The position numbers and the translations under genes are program-made. The notes under the pieces were generated by a model that saw only the letters and a list, made by a program, of their open reading frames with translations, was not told the origin of the DNA and made no database searches. From positions 1 through 63,876 of the forward strand of contig NZ_JAMBOO010000022.1 of NCBI RefSeq assembly GCF_023715895.1: DNA of 63,876 nucleotides. The letters run 5' to 3'. Shown here piece by piece: positions 40,708-49,982 of the stretch. How positions within the stretch are numbered: position 1 is the stretch's first letter; each line of letters begins with the position of its first letter. Source of the stretch: Domibacillus indicus (GTDB lineage: Bacteria; Bacillota; Bacilli; Bacillales; Domibacillaceae).

Positions 40708-41985
40708 ATGAAAAAAAGAACACTTTCTGCCCTTTTAGCCGGACTATTGAGTTTGTCCCTGTCTGCCTGCCAGCCGGCTCCTCAAAAGGAAAGCGTGCAT
40801 ACAGACAGGGATGAACCCAGGATTACGTTAACGATCCGAAATCCAAAAGTAGAAATTTCTACACAGTTTGAACAAATGGCCATCGCTTATGAAAAGGGCC
40901 ATCCCAATGTCAAAATAGATATTCATACAGTAGGCGGCGCTGTTGATGACTTTTCAGATTTAAAAGCAGAAATAGCTGCAGGCACAGGACCCGATATTTT
41001 TACCAACAGCGGTTATGAAACAGCCAAAGAATGGCAGGACTATTTGGAAGACCTTTCTGACGAGCCATGGGTTAAGCACGCTTATGAAGAAGCGTTAACA
41101 CCGATGACCTTCGACGGAAAAATACATGGAATGCCGATGAATTTGGAAGGCTACGGATTTATCTATAATAAAGATTTGTTTCAAAAAGCAGGCATTGACA
41201 CCGTTCCAACAACACTGACGGACTTAACTGAAGCAGCCCAAAAGCTGCAAAAAGCCGGTATTACCCCTTTTGCAACCGGCTATTATGAAGAGTGGAAATT
41301 AGGCGACCACTTAATGAACGTAGCATTTGCCCAGCAGAAAGATCCGGCCGCTTTTATCCAAAGCCTGAATAACGGGAAAGAAACCATTCAAAACAACCCG
41401 GCATTTCATGATCTCCTCAATCTCTTGGATGTCACCTTAAAATATGGAAATCGCGATCCTTTAACGACGGATTACAACATGGAAGTGAATTTATTTGCTT
41501 CCGGGAGAGCCGCCATGATTCAGCAGGGAAACTGGATACAGCCGATGATTGATCAGCAGTCACCGCATATGAATATTGGCTTTCTCCCCATCCCCCTGAA
41601 TGACCACACTAAAAGCAAGTTAGTGGTCAGTGTGCCGAATTATTGGGTGATCAATAAGCAATCGTCCCCTGCAGAAAAAAAAGCAGCAAAAGAATTTTTA
41701 AACTGGATGGTGTCCACGAAACAAGGCCAAATATTTATGACCGACCGCTTTAAATTTATTCCTGCCTTTAAACATATTAAAGCGGATCATTTAGGACCGC
41801 TAGCGGATGAAACTATCTACGCCTACAAAGAAGGAGATACCTTGCACGCCAATTGGTTTCACTTTCCGAGCGGGATTAAAGAAGAATTCGGCGCGGCTAT
41901 GCAGCTGTATATTGGAAAGCAGCTGCCGCGTAAACAATTGCTTGATGAATTTCAAAAATCGTGGGAAAAAGCTTCAAACAGCTGA
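40708..41985 (+). CDS. sugar-binding lipoprotein (ABC family 1) without permease
   Basis: 425 residues. The lipobox LSLSAC places Cys at about 20, so the protein is membrane-tethered outside the cell. The fold is that of maltose-binding-like proteins (FEQMAIAYEKGHPNVKIDIHTVGG, TGPDIFTNSGYETA, FASGRAAMIQQGNW). The start follows GGGGT. No ABC permease or ATPase is beside it. Its gene is the third of an operon with a YesM kinase and YesN regulator, so it may present ligand to the kinase, or it may serve transporters encoded elsewhere. The ligand could be a fructan or its breakdown product. Confidence 0.85.
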   Translation: MKKRTLSALLAGLLSLSLSACQPAPQKESVHTDRDEPRITLTIRNPKVEISTQFEQMAIAYEKGHPNVKIDIHTVGGAVDDFSDLKAEIAAGTGPDIFTNSGYETAKEWQDYLEDLSDEPWVKHAYEEALTPMTFDGKIHGMPMNLEGYGFIYNKDLFQKAGIDTVPTTLTDLTEAAQKLQKAGITPFATGYYEEWKLGDHLMNVAFAQQKDPAAFIQSLNNGKETIQNNPAFHDLLNLLDVTLKYGNRDPLTTDYNMEVNLFASGRAAMIQQGNWIQPMIDQQSPHMNIGFLPIPLNDHTKSKLVVSVPNYWVINKQSSPAEKKAAKEFLNWMVSTKQGQIFMTDRFKFIPAFKHIKADHLGPLADETIYAYKEGDTLHANWFHFPSGIKEEFGAAMQLYIGKQLPRKQLLDEFQKSWEKASNS

Positions 41986-42041
41986 TTTCACTAAAACATC
42001 CGTTTTTTGTTTTCAAGTCGCTAACCTCATACTTTTTACTT

Positions 42042-42068
42042 ACACCCCATCTTGATGGGGTGTTTTTT
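42042..42068 (+). terminator. terminator of the sensor operon
   Basis: ACACCCCATC pairs with GATGGGGTGT, followed by TTTTTTTC, before the levansucrase gene. Confidence 0.92.
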
Positions 42069-42181
42069 TCACGCTTCCTTTTTCCCGTACCAAATCAATT
42101 TAAGACGAAATCCTGATCAATCTATGCCATATCCAGAAAACCCGGACTCTCTTATACTTTTACTTGTATTACATACATGGC

Positions 42182-42211
42182 GGCACCGCTGCTTGTCACC
42201 CCAGCGGTGCC
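42182..42211 (+). promoter_or_regulatory. leader hairpin of the levansucrase gene
   Basis: GGCACCGCTG and CAGCGGTGCC form a perfect 10-bp stem with a 10-base loop, 17 bases before the AGGAGG of the levansucrase gene. It lacks a T-run, and I see no SacY-type antiterminator site. It may stabilise the message or act in translation. Confidence 0.5.
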
Positions 42212-42241
42212 CCTTTATCAAAACGTACAGGAGGAAGAAAA

Positions 42242-43708
42242 ATGAAATTTCACAAGCTTGCCGCAAAAGCCAGCGTTGTATCGCTTAGTGCTGGTATTTT
42301 ATTAGGAGGAATCAGCCCGCAGGCATTTGCCGCGCCAAAAGACACGCTCGATCATAAGGAAACGTACGGCACTTCCCAAATTACCCGCTCTGACATGCTG
42401 GATATGATCAAGCAGCATGGCGATGCCAAGTATACAGTACCTCAGTTTGACGCATCAACAATAAAAAATATCCCCGCTGCCCAAAAAGTGGACGAGAACG
42501 GCAACTTAATGGATTTAGATGTATGGGATACATGGCCATTGCAGAACGCGGATGGAACCGTAGCAGAATATAACGGCTACCATATCGTGTTTGGACTCGC
42601 TGGAGATCCGAAAAACGGCAGCGACACATTCATTTACATGTTCTATAAAAAAGCAAATGAAAACTCAATTGATGCATGGAAAAATGCAGGAAGAGTATTT
42701 AAAAACGACGATAAGTTTAAGCCAAACGATCCATATTTAAAATATCAGGCAGAAGAATGGTCTGGTTCTGCAACGTTCACAGAGGATGGGAAAGTCCGCT
42801 TGTTCTATACAAACCGCGAGCCATTTACACCTGAATCCGGTCATTACGGCAAACAAACGCTGACAACTGCTCAAGTGAACGTGTCTGAAGAAACAGCTGG
42901 CACGCTGAAAATTGATGGTGTAGAAGATTATAAATCTATTTATGAAGGCGGAGACAGCAAAACGTACCAAACCGTTTCAAAGGCATTCGGTGAAGGAAAC
43001 TTTGCAGATAACCATACGATGCGCGATCCTCACTATGTGGAAGATAACGGACATAAATACCTTGTATTTGAAGCAAACACAGGAACGGAGTACGGCTACC
43101 AGGGAGAGAAATCTCTATATAACAAAGCTTATTATGGCGGCAGCGAGCGATTCTTCCAGGAAGAAAAAGCAAAGCTTCTGCAAAGCCCTAAAAAGGACGT
43201 GGCTGAGCTTGCAAACGGCGCCATCGGTATCATTGAAATCAATGACGATTATACAATGAAAAAAGAAATGAAGCCTTTGATTGTATCTAACACTGTCACA
43301 GATGAAATTGAACGTCCAAACATTTTTAAGAAAGACGGCAAATGGTACCTGTTTACGAGTACACGCGGTTCTAAAATGACGATTGACGGCATTGATAACG
43401 AAGACATTTACATGCTTGGCTATGTAGCAGATTCTATTGACGGACCATACAAGCCGTTAAATAAAACAGGTATTGTATTGCATCAGGACTTAAACCCTCG
43501 TGATATTACATGGACATATGCGCACTACATTATTCCGCAAAAGAACAGCGACAACTTTGTTGTGACAAGCTACATGACAAACAGAGGCTTCTTTGAAGAC
43601 CATAAGTCTACTTTTGCACCAAGCTTCCAACTTGATATCGAAGGACCAAAAACATCAGTTGTAGAAAATGGCATTCTTGAACAAGGCCAGCTTACGATTA
43701 ACGAGTAA
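42242..43708 (+). CDS. sacB: levansucrase
   Basis: This 488-residue GH68 enzyme polymerises fructose from sucrose into levan outside the cell. A signal peptide ends near AFA-APK (residue 30). The catalytic triad is visible: nucleophile Asp96 in VWDTW, stabiliser Asp in MRDPHY and acid/base Glu in DEIERPN. EEWSGSATF is also conserved. AGGAGG precedes ATG 42242. The gene is followed by endolevanase, the order found in B. subtilis. A terminator lies in between, so the two can be expressed separately. It may be controlled by the sensor system upstream. Confidence 0.98.
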   Translation: MKFHKLAAKASVVSLSAGILLGGISPQAFAAPKDTLDHKETYGTSQITRSDMLDMIKQHGDAKYTVPQFDASTIKNIPAAQKVDENGNLMDLDVWDTWPLQNADGTVAEYNGYHIVFGLAGDPKNGSDTFIYMFYKKANENSIDAWKNAGRVFKNDDKFKPNDPYLKYQAEEWSGSATFTEDGKVRLFYTNREPFTPESGHYGKQTLTTAQVNVSEETAGTLKIDGVEDYKSIYEGGDSKTYQTVSKAFGEGNFADNHTMRDPHYVEDNGHKYLVFEANTGTEYGYQGEKSLYNKAYYGGSERFFQEEKAKLLQSPKKDVAELANGAIGIIEINDDYTMKKEMKPLIVSNTVTDEIERPNIFKKDGKWYLFTSTRGSKMTIDGIDNEDIYMLGYVADSIDGPYKPLNKTGIVLHQDLNPRDITWTYAHYIIPQKNSDNFVVTSYMTNRGFFEDHKSTFAPSFQLDIEGPKTSVVENGILEQGQLTINE

Positions 43709-43747
43709 AACAGCCTGTTTACAATGCTTTATAAGATTTACGAAAAA

Positions 43748-43780
43748 GAAAATGTCAGTTCATTTGGCATTTTCTTTTTT
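43748..43780 (+). terminator. terminator between sacB and levB
   Basis: GAAAATGTCA pairs with TTGGCATTTTC and is followed by TTTTTTT. Read-through would allow partial co-expression of levB. Confidence 0.8.
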
Positions 43781-43808
43781 TATTTAAGAAAAAGTGTGGT
43801 GAGTGTAA

Positions 43809-45365
43809 ATGAGTAAACATTTTTGGCAAAAAAAGCCCCCTGTTTGGATCTACCTGCTCCTTCTTGTTGTATGTACAAGCGGACTGTCAGTATATCTCGT
43901 TTCTTCCTCAACAGAAAAGCCCACAACAGAAGAGCAAAAAGCACCGTCGTACCGGGCAGACTACCATTTTACCGCCCCTGACAAGTGGAAGAATGACCCG
44001 CAGCGGCCTGTTTATTTTAACGGAAAATATCATTACTACTACCTTTACAACAAGGATTACCCGAGTGGAAATGGGACCGAATGGCGCCATGCCACTTCAG
44101 AAGATCTGGTGCATTGGCATGATGAAGGCATCGCCATTCCGAAATACACAAATAAGAATGGCGACCCGTGGTCAGGCTCTGTTGTCGTAGATAAAAACAA
44201 TACCGCCGGCTTCGGCCAGAACGCCTTTGTAGCGATTGTTACACAGCCTTCTAAGAACGGTGGAAAGCAGGAGCAATTTTTATGGTACAGCACCGATCAT
44301 GGAAAAACGTTCACCTCTTACAGTGACAAGCTGATTATGTCCAATCCGGGTACAAAAGATTTCAGGGACCCAAAAATCATCTGGGATGACGAGCACCATA
44401 AATGGATGATGGTAATGGCGGAAGGAACGAAAATCGGTTTTTATGAATCCGCCGACTTAAAGAACTGGCAGTACACGAGCGGCTTTTTCACGAAGGATAT
44501 CGGCCTTATAGAATGCCCTGATTTATACATGATGCGTGCAGATGATGGGACCGTTAAATGGGTGCTCGGAGCCAGTGCAAATGGAAAGACAGCCGGCAAG
44601 CCCAACACATATGCTTACTGGATAGGAACTTTTGACGGAAAAGAATTTTCCCCCGATCATAATGAACCTCAGTGGCTTGATTATGGTTTTGATTGGTATG
44701 GAGGGGTCACATTTGAAAGTGGCACGGAAAGCGATAAGCTGACAAAACGTTATGCACTCGCCTGGATGAATAATTGGGATTATGCCCATAATACGCCGAC
44801 CCTGCAGGAAGGCTTTAATGGAATGGACTCAATTGTCCGTGACCTTACGTTAAAGCATGCAGGGGATCATCAATATTATCTGGCTTCACAGCCAATTGAA
44901 GCATTAAATGAATTGACTGCTTCCACCGATTATTATGAACAAATTGAAGTCGATGGTACTAAAACCCTTCCTGTATCCGGTGATGTGTATCAATTGGAAA
45001 CCGACATTTCCTGGTCGGACCTTCAAAATACAGGCCTACGGCTGCGGGAATCAGCGGACCGAACCCGCCATGTGGATGTAGGTATTTTCACTGCTGGCGG
45101 TTACTCTTACGTGAACCGCGGCTTTACGGGACATCCTGATAAAACGAATCACTCTCTTGAAAGCAAGGCACCATTTGATACGGGCAAAAAGCAGGTACAT
45201 GTAAAAGTACTTGTTGATAAAACAAGTATTGAGGTATTTATCGATGACGGAAAAGTGGCTCATTCGAGCTTAATCTTTCCCCCTCTTACCGATAAAGGCA
45301 TTACCCTTTTCTCTGAAGGCGGTAAAGCTGTTTTTAAACATGTAAAAATTCAGCACCTCAATTGA
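43809..45365 (+). CDS. levB: endolevanase, GH32
   Basis: The 518-residue protein closely follows B. subtilis LevB (YveB), which cuts levan to levanbiose and short oligomers. An N-terminal hydrophobic segment (about 11-31) anchors or exports it. The GH32 five-blade propeller has the nucleophile Asp63 in KWKNDPQRP, the stabiliser in FRDPK and acid/base Glu in ECPD. GFDWYGGVTFE and RYALAWMNNWDY lie around the active site. A C-terminal beta-sandwich follows. The ribosome site (GGTGAG) is modest. It converts the polymer made by SacB into usable sugar. Confidence 0.95.
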   Translation: MSKHFWQKKPPVWIYLLLLVVCTSGLSVYLVSSSTEKPTTEEQKAPSYRADYHFTAPDKWKNDPQRPVYFNGKYHYYYLYNKDYPSGNGTEWRHATSEDLVHWHDEGIAIPKYTNKNGDPWSGSVVVDKNNTAGFGQNAFVAIVTQPSKNGGKQEQFLWYSTDHGKTFTSYSDKLIMSNPGTKDFRDPKIIWDDEHHKWMMVMAEGTKIGFYESADLKNWQYTSGFFTKDIGLIECPDLYMMRADDGTVKWVLGASANGKTAGKPNTYAYWIGTFDGKEFSPDHNEPQWLDYGFDWYGGVTFESGTESDKLTKRYALAWMNNWDYAHNTPTLQEGFNGMDSIVRDLTLKHAGDHQYYLASQPIEALNELTASTDYYEQIEVDGTKTLPVSGDVYQLETDISWSDLQNTGLRLRESADRTRHVDVGIFTAGGYSYVNRGFTGHPDKTNHSLESKAPFDTGKKQVHVKVLVDKTSIEVFIDDGKVAHSSLIFPPLTDKGITLFSEGGKAVFKHVKIQHLN

Positions 45366-45423
45366 TTCATCAAAACCCTTATAAGTTGCAAAAAATAACT
45401 GCTTTACTTTTTTCATTTCACAC

Positions 45424-45463
45424 AAAAAGACACCCTTTCGCTTTTGAAAGAGTGTCTTTTTTC
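45424..45463. terminator. bidirectional terminator between levB and the sugar operon
   Basis: AAAAGACAC.CTTTC pairs with GAAAG.GTGTCTTTTTT between convergent genes. It has runs of A and T on both sides. Confidence 0.88.
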
Positions 45464-45467
45464 TGTA

Positions 45468-46766
45468 TTAGGACTTAGCTGATAATTTAAAACCTTGAAT
45501 GATTGCGTCAATATCTTCCTCCCTAATATTAATAACCTCTCCTACATGCTTTGCCTGGACAAGTGCTTTAGCGCTGTACTCTGCCACTTCGATCCGGTCA
45601 AACACTTTTAATAAATTTCCCCCGGTTACTACCGCATAACCGTTTTCCACTAACAGGACAGGGTTATTATCTGCAATCTTTTTCGCGACAGCTTTATAAT
45701 GATCGCTTCCTGTATCAAACGGAACTTTACCAATATCTCTTAACACAACATAAGCTTCCGGAATAATATGGGTATTGTAACGGGCTTCTGTAATGGCATA
45801 TGCCATTAAGTATGGCGGTGCTACAACAGCTGCGGAGGAGATTTCAGGGTGCTCTTTATACATTTTTTCGTGTAGTTCATAGAATTCACAGGGCTCTTTT
45901 AATGCTTCACATTTTCCCTCTTTTAGATGAACAATGTCTTGAGTAGAAATTAACTTTCGATCGGTATGAGCTGGGGTAACTAAGATTGAACCATCTGAAA
46001 GTTTAACCGATAAACTCCCCATTTTGCTTGTAATGAGTTTTCGGTCGTAAAGGCGCTTTAAAAATTGAACAATAGCAGCCCGAGCTTGTGCTTCCTCTTC
46101 CGTTTGGCTATGCTTCTCTTGTACTGGCAGCTGCTTTGCCCCGCTGTCGTTTACTTTTTTCAGCTGCTCTTCTGTTAGTTCAAATGTTTTACCAATAGTA
46201 TTTGCGTTTATTTCAATACGTGCTAGATATTCAAGCATTTCAAATAAATGAAAGGCTTCGAAAAGATTTGTTCCGCCCACCACTAACCCATGGTTTTCCA
46301 TAATCACAGCACTTCCACCTTTAGCAAATTGAGAAGCAATGTTGTTTTTTAGCGCCTCGCTTCCCGGAATAGCATAAGCGGCGATTTCCATTGAGCCGGC
46401 AATGTGCTTATACGTATTCATGAATAGCTTTGCATTCGGCTTTTTGCGTGCCATGCTAAAGGAAACAAGTGCCGGCGGGTGTGCATGAACAATTGCTTTA
46501 ATATCCGGCCTCACTTCATAAATCCCCTGATGAAAAGGCAATTCAACGGAAGGAGTGTGAATGCCTTCAGCGGTTCCATCTTTTTTTAAACGCATAATAT
46601 CACGCACTGTTAGGTTTCCTTTGTCCACACCCGAAGGAGTGATCCACATATCACCATTTTCATCAATTAAAGAAAGATTTCCACCGGATATCGTCGTCAT
46701 CTCATATTTATAAATCCGTTCCATAATACTTACAATTTGTTCAGCTGGGTGTATATTAGTCTTCAT
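45468..46766 (-). CDS. double-domain class II aldolase/epimerase family protein
   Basis: 432 residues made of two class II aldolase/adducin domains. The first (about 1-215) keeps the zinc ligands in HAHPPA and the third His in MENHG, with Glu in VELPFH. In the second (about 225-425) the matching segments read VVAPPY and VENGY, so the metal histidines are lost and this half is probably structural. The family includes fuculose/rhamnulose-1-P aldolases and AraD-type 4-epimerases. It is the last gene of an operon with AraB- and RhaB-like kinases, so the substrate should be a ketose-1- or 5-phosphate. Its start overlaps the rhaB-like stop by one base. Confidence 0.85.
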   Translation of the reverse strand: MKTNIHPAEQIVSIMERIYKYEMTTISGGNLSLIDENGDMWITPSGVDKGNLTVRDIMRLKKDGTAEGIHTPSVELPFHQGIYEVRPDIKAIVHAHPPALVSFSMARKKPNAKLFMNTYKHIAGSMEIAAYAIPGSEALKNNIASQFAKGGSAVIMENHGLVVGGTNLFEAFHLFEMLEYLARIEINANTIGKTFELTEEQLKKVNDSGAKQLPVQEKHSQTEEEAQARAAIVQFLKRLYDRKLITSKMGSLSVKLSDGSILVTPAHTDRKLISTQDIVHLKEGKCEALKEPCEFYELHEKMYKEHPEISSAAVVAPPYLMAYAITEARYNTHIIPEAYVVLRDIGKVPFDTGSDHYKAVAKKIADNNPVLLVENGYAVVTGGNLLKVFDRIEVAEYSAKALVQAKHVGEVINIREEDIDAIIQGFKLSAKS

Positions 46767-48235
46767 TAGCTCATCCCTTTCAATATTTCTCTCCTAGAAG
46801 CGATTTCTTTAAATTTCTTCAACAAAGCCGTATCTTTTTGATTGACTGGCCGATACTTTTTAATGTTAAATGAATGCCGTATTAACTGGCGCCCTGCTTG
46901 TAAATCCTTGACCTCTTTTTCGGCAATTAATTGAATCAGCAAATTTCCAATAGCTGTTGCCTCAAAAGGTCCAGCATAAACCGTTTTTCCGCTTACTTGT
47001 GCGGTCAGCTCGTTTATCAAGTCATTTTGTGCTCCCCCACCGACAATATAAATCTCTTCAATCTCTCTTCCATTCATTTCTTCAACTTGTTCAATAGAAG
47101 CTGCATAAATCACTGCCAGGCTTGTAAAAATACAATTGGCCAGCTCCCCTGCTGTCTGCGGAACTTTCTGGTTTGTTTCTCTGCAATATTGTTGGATTTC
47201 TTCAATCATATTTTCAGGATTTAAGAACCGATCTTCATTAAAATCAACAAACTGTTCACCATTTTTTTCTTTTCTTGCTTCAATCACAAGCTGCTCAAAA
47301 TTAAAATCTTGTGGCAGATGTTTTCTGACTTCCTGAATAATCCACATTCCCATGATGTTTTTTAAAAACCGATAGGTTCCAAACGCACCCCACTCATTTG
47401 TATAATTATTTTCTCTTGTCAGATCTGTAATAACAGGATGTTCATTTTCAACACCAATCAAAGACCAGGTTCCACTGCTCACATATGCCCAGTTGTTCCC
47501 TTGTCCAGGTGAACCTGCAATGGCTGAAGCTGTATCGTGAGATGCTACTGTAATAATTTTTGTGATCGGCAAATCAAAAGAAGGAAACCTTTCATGCAGC
47601 AAATGACCAAGGTTTCTTCCGGGATAAGTAAGCGGTGGAAATTGGTTTCTTGAAATGCCCAGCAGCACCAGCAAGTCTTCATCAAAATCCCCTGTATGAA
47701 TGTTTAACAGCTGTGTTGCCGAAGCATTGGTTATCTCCGTTACCGGAATTCCGGTTAAACAAAATCCTAAATAATCAGGTACTGTCATAATAAACTTTGT
47801 TTTTGAAAGGTTTTCGGGAGTTTCTTCATACAATTGATACAAGGTATTAAACGACAAAAACTGTATTCCCGTTTTTTCATAAATGATTTTTTGTGGTAAA
47901 TGAGCCGCAACTTTCTCAATCGTTTCTTCTGTTCGCTTATCGCGATAAGAGATCACTTCCTGGAAACGGTTTCCGTTTTCATCTACCAGCACATAATCCG
48001 TTGCCCACGTATCGATTCCAAGCGTACAAACTTCGCAGCCAAGATTTTTGGCTTGCTCTAACCCTTTTAAAATTTCGTTGAGCAAGTGTTCAATATCCCA
48101 AAAACACATTCCATCTTTTTTTATAAAGCCATTTGCAAATCGATGTATTTCCTTGATCTCCAGTTTTTCATTTTTAATATCTCCGACTACAAGGCGCCCG
48201 CTTGAAGCACCAATATCTACGGCAATATGGATCAT
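46766..48235 (-). CDS. FGGY kinase, rhamnulokinase-like
   Basis: A 489-residue FGGY-family kinase. The N-terminal ATPase motif AVDIGASSGRLVVGDI, GIDTWATDYVLVDENGN, FLSFNTLYQLY and TNASATQLL closely follow B. subtilis RhaB. YVSSGTWSLIGVE and YIVGGGAQNDLIN complete the fold. It would phosphorylate L-rhamnulose or a similar ketose at C1. No rhamnose isomerase or mutarotase gene is next to it, so the true substrate may differ. Its start overlaps the end of araB by four bases (ATGA). Confidence 0.85.
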   Translation of the reverse strand: MIHIAVDIGASSGRLVVGDIKNEKLEIKEIHRFANGFIKKDGMCFWDIEHLLNEILKGLEQAKNLGCEVCTLGIDTWATDYVLVDENGNRFQEVISYRDKRTEETIEKVAAHLPQKIIYEKTGIQFLSFNTLYQLYEETPENLSKTKFIMTVPDYLGFCLTGIPVTEITNASATQLLNIHTGDFDEDLLVLLGISRNQFPPLTYPGRNLGHLLHERFPSFDLPITKIITVASHDTASAIAGSPGQGNNWAYVSSGTWSLIGVENEHPVITDLTRENNYTNEWGAFGTYRFLKNIMGMWIIQEVRKHLPQDFNFEQLVIEARKEKNGEQFVDFNEDRFLNPENMIEEIQQYCRETNQKVPQTAGELANCIFTSLAVIYAASIEQVEEMNGREIEEIYIVGGGAQNDLINELTAQVSGKTVYAGPFEATAIGNLLIQLIAEKEVKDLQAGRQLIRHSFNIKKYRPVNQKDTALLKKFKEIASRREILKGMS

Positions 48236-49895
48236 TCTCCCTTCCTCCTTAATGCTTTCAATCCATGCATGACATTTCGCTCGCTTCGCCCAAAAAAATC
48301 GTGTACTTGCAAATAATATTGATAAAGCTTTTCGTAAATAACACTGTTTTCCTCTGAAGGACTGATCATTGTTCCTGACGTTTTTGCCATATAAGATGCG
48401 GCTTCCTCCAGAGAGTCATATCCACCCTGTTTTCTTCCTGCTGCTACGGCAGCGTAAATAGCCGAGCCGAGGGCAATAACTTGCTCCGCATCTGTTACCT
48501 TTATATCGCGTTTTAATACATCAGCATAAATTTGCATAAGCAGCTTATTTTTCTTTGGCAGCCCGCCACATGCAAAAATATCCTTAATCTCTATATTTTC
48601 ATTCTCAAAAGATTCGATAATTTTCCTTGTTCCAAAAGCAGTTGATTCAAGTAATGCCCGGTATATCTCTTCTGGCTTTGTCGCTAGATTTAAACCAATG
48701 ATAGCCCCTGATAAATGACCATCCATGAGAACAGATCTATTTCCGTTCCACCAATCGAGTGCAATCAGCCCGGATTCTCCAGGATTAAAAGTGCTGCTTT
48801 TTGCTCTAGGTAATCGTGGATATTCATACCTTTAAGATAAGCTTCTTTTTTAGCCTGCTCAGGAACACATTCATTGATATACCAGGCAAAAGCGTCTCCC
48901 ACCGCCGCTTGTCCGGTCTCATAACTCACGGCACCCGGTACAATACCGTCTTCTACTACTCCGCAAATCCCTTCTAACACTTGCTTTTTTTCTGCAATGA
49001 GCATATGACAGGTTGATGTCCCCATCGTCATCACAAATTGCCCAGCATTCACTGCTCCTACCGCGGGTACTCCTGCGTGTGCGTCAATGATACAAACAGA
49101 AATCGCTATTCCCGGATTTAATCTCAGCCTAGCAGCCATCTCTTTTGTTAAAACGCCTGCACATTCTGCTACATTTTTTATTTCTCCGCGTAATTTTGTC
49201 TCAACGACTGTCTCTAATCTTTCATCTACTGATTTTAAGAAAGAAGCAGAAGGATATCCTTCTCCATCGTTCCAAAAAGCTTTGTAACCGCTGAGGTTAC
49301 TACTTCTAACCAACCGGCCGGTAAGCTGCATTGTAATCCAGTCCCCTGCTTCAATAAACAAATCAGTAGCTTCATAAATAGAAGGATCTTCCCGTAAAAC
49401 CTGTAACATTTTTGGGAACAACCATTCTGACGAAAATTTCCCTCCATATTGCTGCAGGATTGGTTCGTTTCTTTCCTGAGCAATCCGTGTGAAATCATCT
49501 GCTTCTTTTTGAGCGGCATGGTGTTTCCAGAGTTTTACCCAGCTATGAGGATGCTTTTTCCATTTTTCCTGAAAGCACAACGGCTCCCCTTCTTCATCAA
49601 CAGGTAAGAGGGTGCACGACGTAAAATCAATGCCAATTCCAATCACATCTTCTTTATTGATCCCACTTTCCTTCATTACTTTTGGAACAGATTTAAATAA
49701 TACATCCAAATAATCTCGGGGATGTTGAAGCGCCCAATCCTTTTCAAGTTTTACTCCATCAGGAAGTGATTCGTCGATTACTCCGTGGTGATAAGGTGTG
49801 ACATGAGCCGCTGCTTCACTTCCGTTTTCTACGTTTACAAGCACTACTCTCCCTGATTCTGTCCCATAATCGATACCGATCGTATACTTAGCCAC
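48232..49895 (-). pseudogene. araB: ribulokinase (AraB-like), frameshifted
   Basis: The two parts together make a normal AraB of about 554 residues. The first part runs from a GTG at 49895 (after GGAGGT) through KYTIGIDYGTESGRVV, GIGIDFTSCT and MTMGTSTCHML to a premature TGA near 48765. The second continues in another frame as NPGESGLIALDWWNGNRS, then CGGLPKKNKL. The frame change falls at a TTTT run (48790-48787 on the minus strand); one more T would restore it. It is either a real single-base deletion or a sequence error. FGGY ribulokinases phosphorylate L- or D-ribulose. If the lesion is real, the RhaB-like kinase may have replaced its role. Confidence 0.85.
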
Positions 49896-49926
49896 ATTTA
49901 CAACCTCCTTTTTTCTATAAAGTAAA

Positions 49927-49962
49927 ACCCCTCTCACGAGTAAACGTTAGCGGGAGAGGGGT
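49927..49962 (-). terminator. stem-loop after the binding-protein gene
   Basis: ACCCCTCTC pairs with GAGAGGGGT and is followed by TTTACTTTAT on the minus strand. In ABC operons such a structure often keeps binding-protein message abundant while reducing read-through to the enzymes. Confidence 0.65.
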
Positions 49963-49982
49963 CAAGTTATAGTTACATTAGA

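Noticed and set aside
48765-48795. Programmed -1 frameshift joining the two araB parts
   Set aside because: The sequence at the switch (GCA CTT TTA ATC) is not a good slippery heptamer and no downstream pseudoknot is obvious. AraB is not known to use frameshifting. A missing T is simpler.
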